From NCBI GenBank assembly GCA_001304995.1, contig BBZU01000024.1, positions 1 to 39,498 on the forward strand: 39,498 bases of DNA, read 5' to 3'. The position numbers and the translations under genes are program-made. This DNA comes from Clostridia bacterium UC5.1-1D10. Its GTDB lineage: Bacteria; Bacillota; Clostridia; Lachnospirales; Anaerotignaceae. Positions 38,842-39,498 of the stretch are shown here, one piece after another. Below the pieces are notes generated by a model. The model was not told the DNA's origin and ran no database searches. It saw only the letters and a program-made list of their open reading frames with translations. The number at the start of each line of letters is the position of its first letter. Positions within the stretch are counted from its first letter, which is position 1.

Positions 38842-38913
38842 CTAGGGTAGCAGGATTCGAACCTGCGAATGACGGAATCAGAATCCGTTGCCTTACCGCT
38901 TGGCGATACCCCA
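38842..38913 (-). tRNA. tRNA-Gln (anticodon CTG), duplicate
   Basis: Identical in all 72 bases to the tRNA at 38734-38805, including the G2-T71 pair; a recent tandem duplication. Confidence 0.9.
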
Positions 38914-38947
38914 TTATAAAAGCTATTTCGCTTTCTTTTTTTGAGAC

Positions 38948-39019
38948 CTGGGCTAGCTGGATTCGAACCAGCGAATGCAGGAGTCAAAGTCCTGTGCCTT
39001 ACCGCTTGGCGATAGCCCA
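38948..39019 (-). tRNA. tRNA-Gln (anticodon TTG)
   Basis: Anticodon stem CAGGA/TCCTG with loop CTTTGAC (TTG). The acceptor stem TGGGCTA/TAGCCCA is perfectly paired, unlike the two CTG copies. Confidence 0.92.
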
Positions 39020-39050
39020 TCATACGATAATTGCAGGATACGAAATAGAA

Positions 39051-39122
39051 AGCGCGAGACGAGATTCGAACTCGCGACCCTCGCCTTGGCAAGGCGATGC
39101 TCTACCACTGAGCCACTCGCGC
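39051..39122 (-). tRNA. tRNA-Gly (anticodon GCC)
   Basis: Acceptor GCGCGAG/CTCGCGC, anticodon stem TCGCC/GGCGA with loop TTGCCAA (GCC). CCA is not encoded. Confidence 0.93.
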
Positions 39123-39132
39123 AAATCCTATA

Positions 39133-39215
39133 TGCAGCCGAGGGGACTTGAACCCCTACCCAGAATCTGGACTAGATCCTTAGTCTAGCGCGTATGCCAA
39201 TTCCGCCACGGCTGC
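39133..39215 (-). tRNA. tRNA-Leu (anticodon AAG)
   Basis: An 83-base class II tRNA with a long variable arm. Acceptor GCAGCCG/CGGCTGC. Anticodon stem CTAGA/TCTAG with loop CTAAGGA, giving anticodon AAG. A34 outside tRNA-Arg is uncommon in bacteria. Confidence 0.9.
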
Positions 39216-39228
39216 GCAAAATAAGAAA

Positions 39229-39301
39229 TGAGTCACTCGGGACTCGAACCCGAGACACCTGGATTAAAAGTCCAGTGCTCTACCAACTGAGCTAGTGACC
39301 C
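39229..39301 (-). tRNA. tRNA-Lys (anticodon TTT)
   Basis: Anticodon stem CTGGA/TCCAG with loop CTTTTAA (TTT). Acceptor GGGTCAC/GTGACTC with one G-T pair. Confidence 0.93.
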
Positions 39302-39310
39302 ATAAAAAAG

Positions 39311-39385
39311 GGTGGATAGTGGGATTCGAACCCACGACCTCCAGAGCCACAATCTGGCGCGCTAACCAACTGTGCCATACCCACC
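39311..39385 (-). tRNA. tRNA-His (anticodon GTG)
   Basis: Anticodon stem CCAGA/TCTGG with loop TTGTGGC (GTG). The extra G at position -1 opposite C73, typical of tRNA-His, is present. Confidence 0.93.
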
Positions 39386-39399
39386 ATATTATAAAAAAC

Positions 39400-39474
39400 T
39401 CGGGGTGACAGGATTCGAACCTGCGACCTCCTGATCCCAAATCAGGCGCGCTAGCCAAGCTGCGCCACACCCCG
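39400..39474 (-). tRNA. tRNA-Pro (anticodon TGG)
   Basis: Acceptor CGGGGTG/CACCCCG, anticodon stem CCTGA/TCAGG with loop TTTGGGA (TGG). The array probably continues beyond the window edge. Confidence 0.93.
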
Positions 39475-39498
39475 TAATTGAAAATTGGATTCCGGCGA

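Noticed and set aside
38720-39470. Short open frames within the tRNA array
   Set aside because: They read through tRNA genes (repeated GSNPAT-like peptides) and are a known artefact.
38730-39480. CRISPR-like repeated array
   Set aside because: The repeated blocks are tRNA genes with shared T-arm sequence, not direct repeats with unique spacers.

Overview
The window looks like chromosomal DNA of an anaerobic, probably spore-forming Firmicute of class Clostridia (Lachnospirales/Anaerotignum-like is my guess, from gene content only). The reasons are the gene order around rnc-acpP-plsX-rpmF-yceD-ackA-pta and coaD-rsmD-recG-yloV-yloU, a YlbJ sporulation membrane protein, acetate-forming ackA/pta, and an oxygen-sensitive glycyl-radical enzyme. 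There are no CRISPR, phage or IS features.

Layout. 1-5.4 kb: uvrA, a GNAT acetyltransferase and uvrB, all on the minus strand (excision repair). 5.5-10.4 kb: a Crp/Fnr-type regulator divergent from hpdBCA, the 4-hydroxyphenylacetate decarboxylase (p-cresol forming) large subunit, Fe-S small subunit and radical-SAM activase. 10.7-13.3 kb: a PurF-like protein without the N-terminal catalytic cysteine, behind a structured leader, then a DUF362 protein. 13.5-19.7 kb: rnc, acpP, plsX, rpmF, yceD, ackA and pta on the minus strand, interrupted by an AIM24-family gene on the plus strand. 19.9-22.1 kb: three small membrane/zinc-ribbon proteins and a reduced CheA-like kinase. 22.2-24.6 kb: tmcAL and ylbJ on the plus strand. 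24.6-30.4 kb: a coiled-coil protein, coaD, rsmD, recG, yloV and yloU on the minus strand. 30.7-31.4 kb: a GntR regulator. 31.4-35.6 kb: two tandem sigma factor/DUF4179 anti-sigma-like modules that share a promoter motif. 35.7-38.6 kb: an orphan YD-repeat-like protein and two secreted copper-amine-oxidase-N-like proteins. 38.7-39.5 kb: eight tRNA genes (Gln, Gln, Gln, Gly, Leu, Lys, His, Pro) on the minus strand.

Quality caveat. I count about 22 one- or two-base frame disruptions, most of them in homopolymers, inside genes that are otherwise well conserved and mostly housekeeping (uvrA, uvrB, purF, plsX, recG and others). After repair the reading frames give family-typical lengths. This looks like indel error in the assembly rather than biological decay. 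For such genes I give the full repaired span and the position of each disruption.

The most interesting biology, in my view, is the hpd locus with its adjacent regulator and operator-like palindrome; the bipartite promoter motif shared by the two sigma/DUF4179 modules; the Cys-less PurF homologue; a paired intergenic repeat between convergent genes; and a tRNA-Leu with an AAG anticodon.
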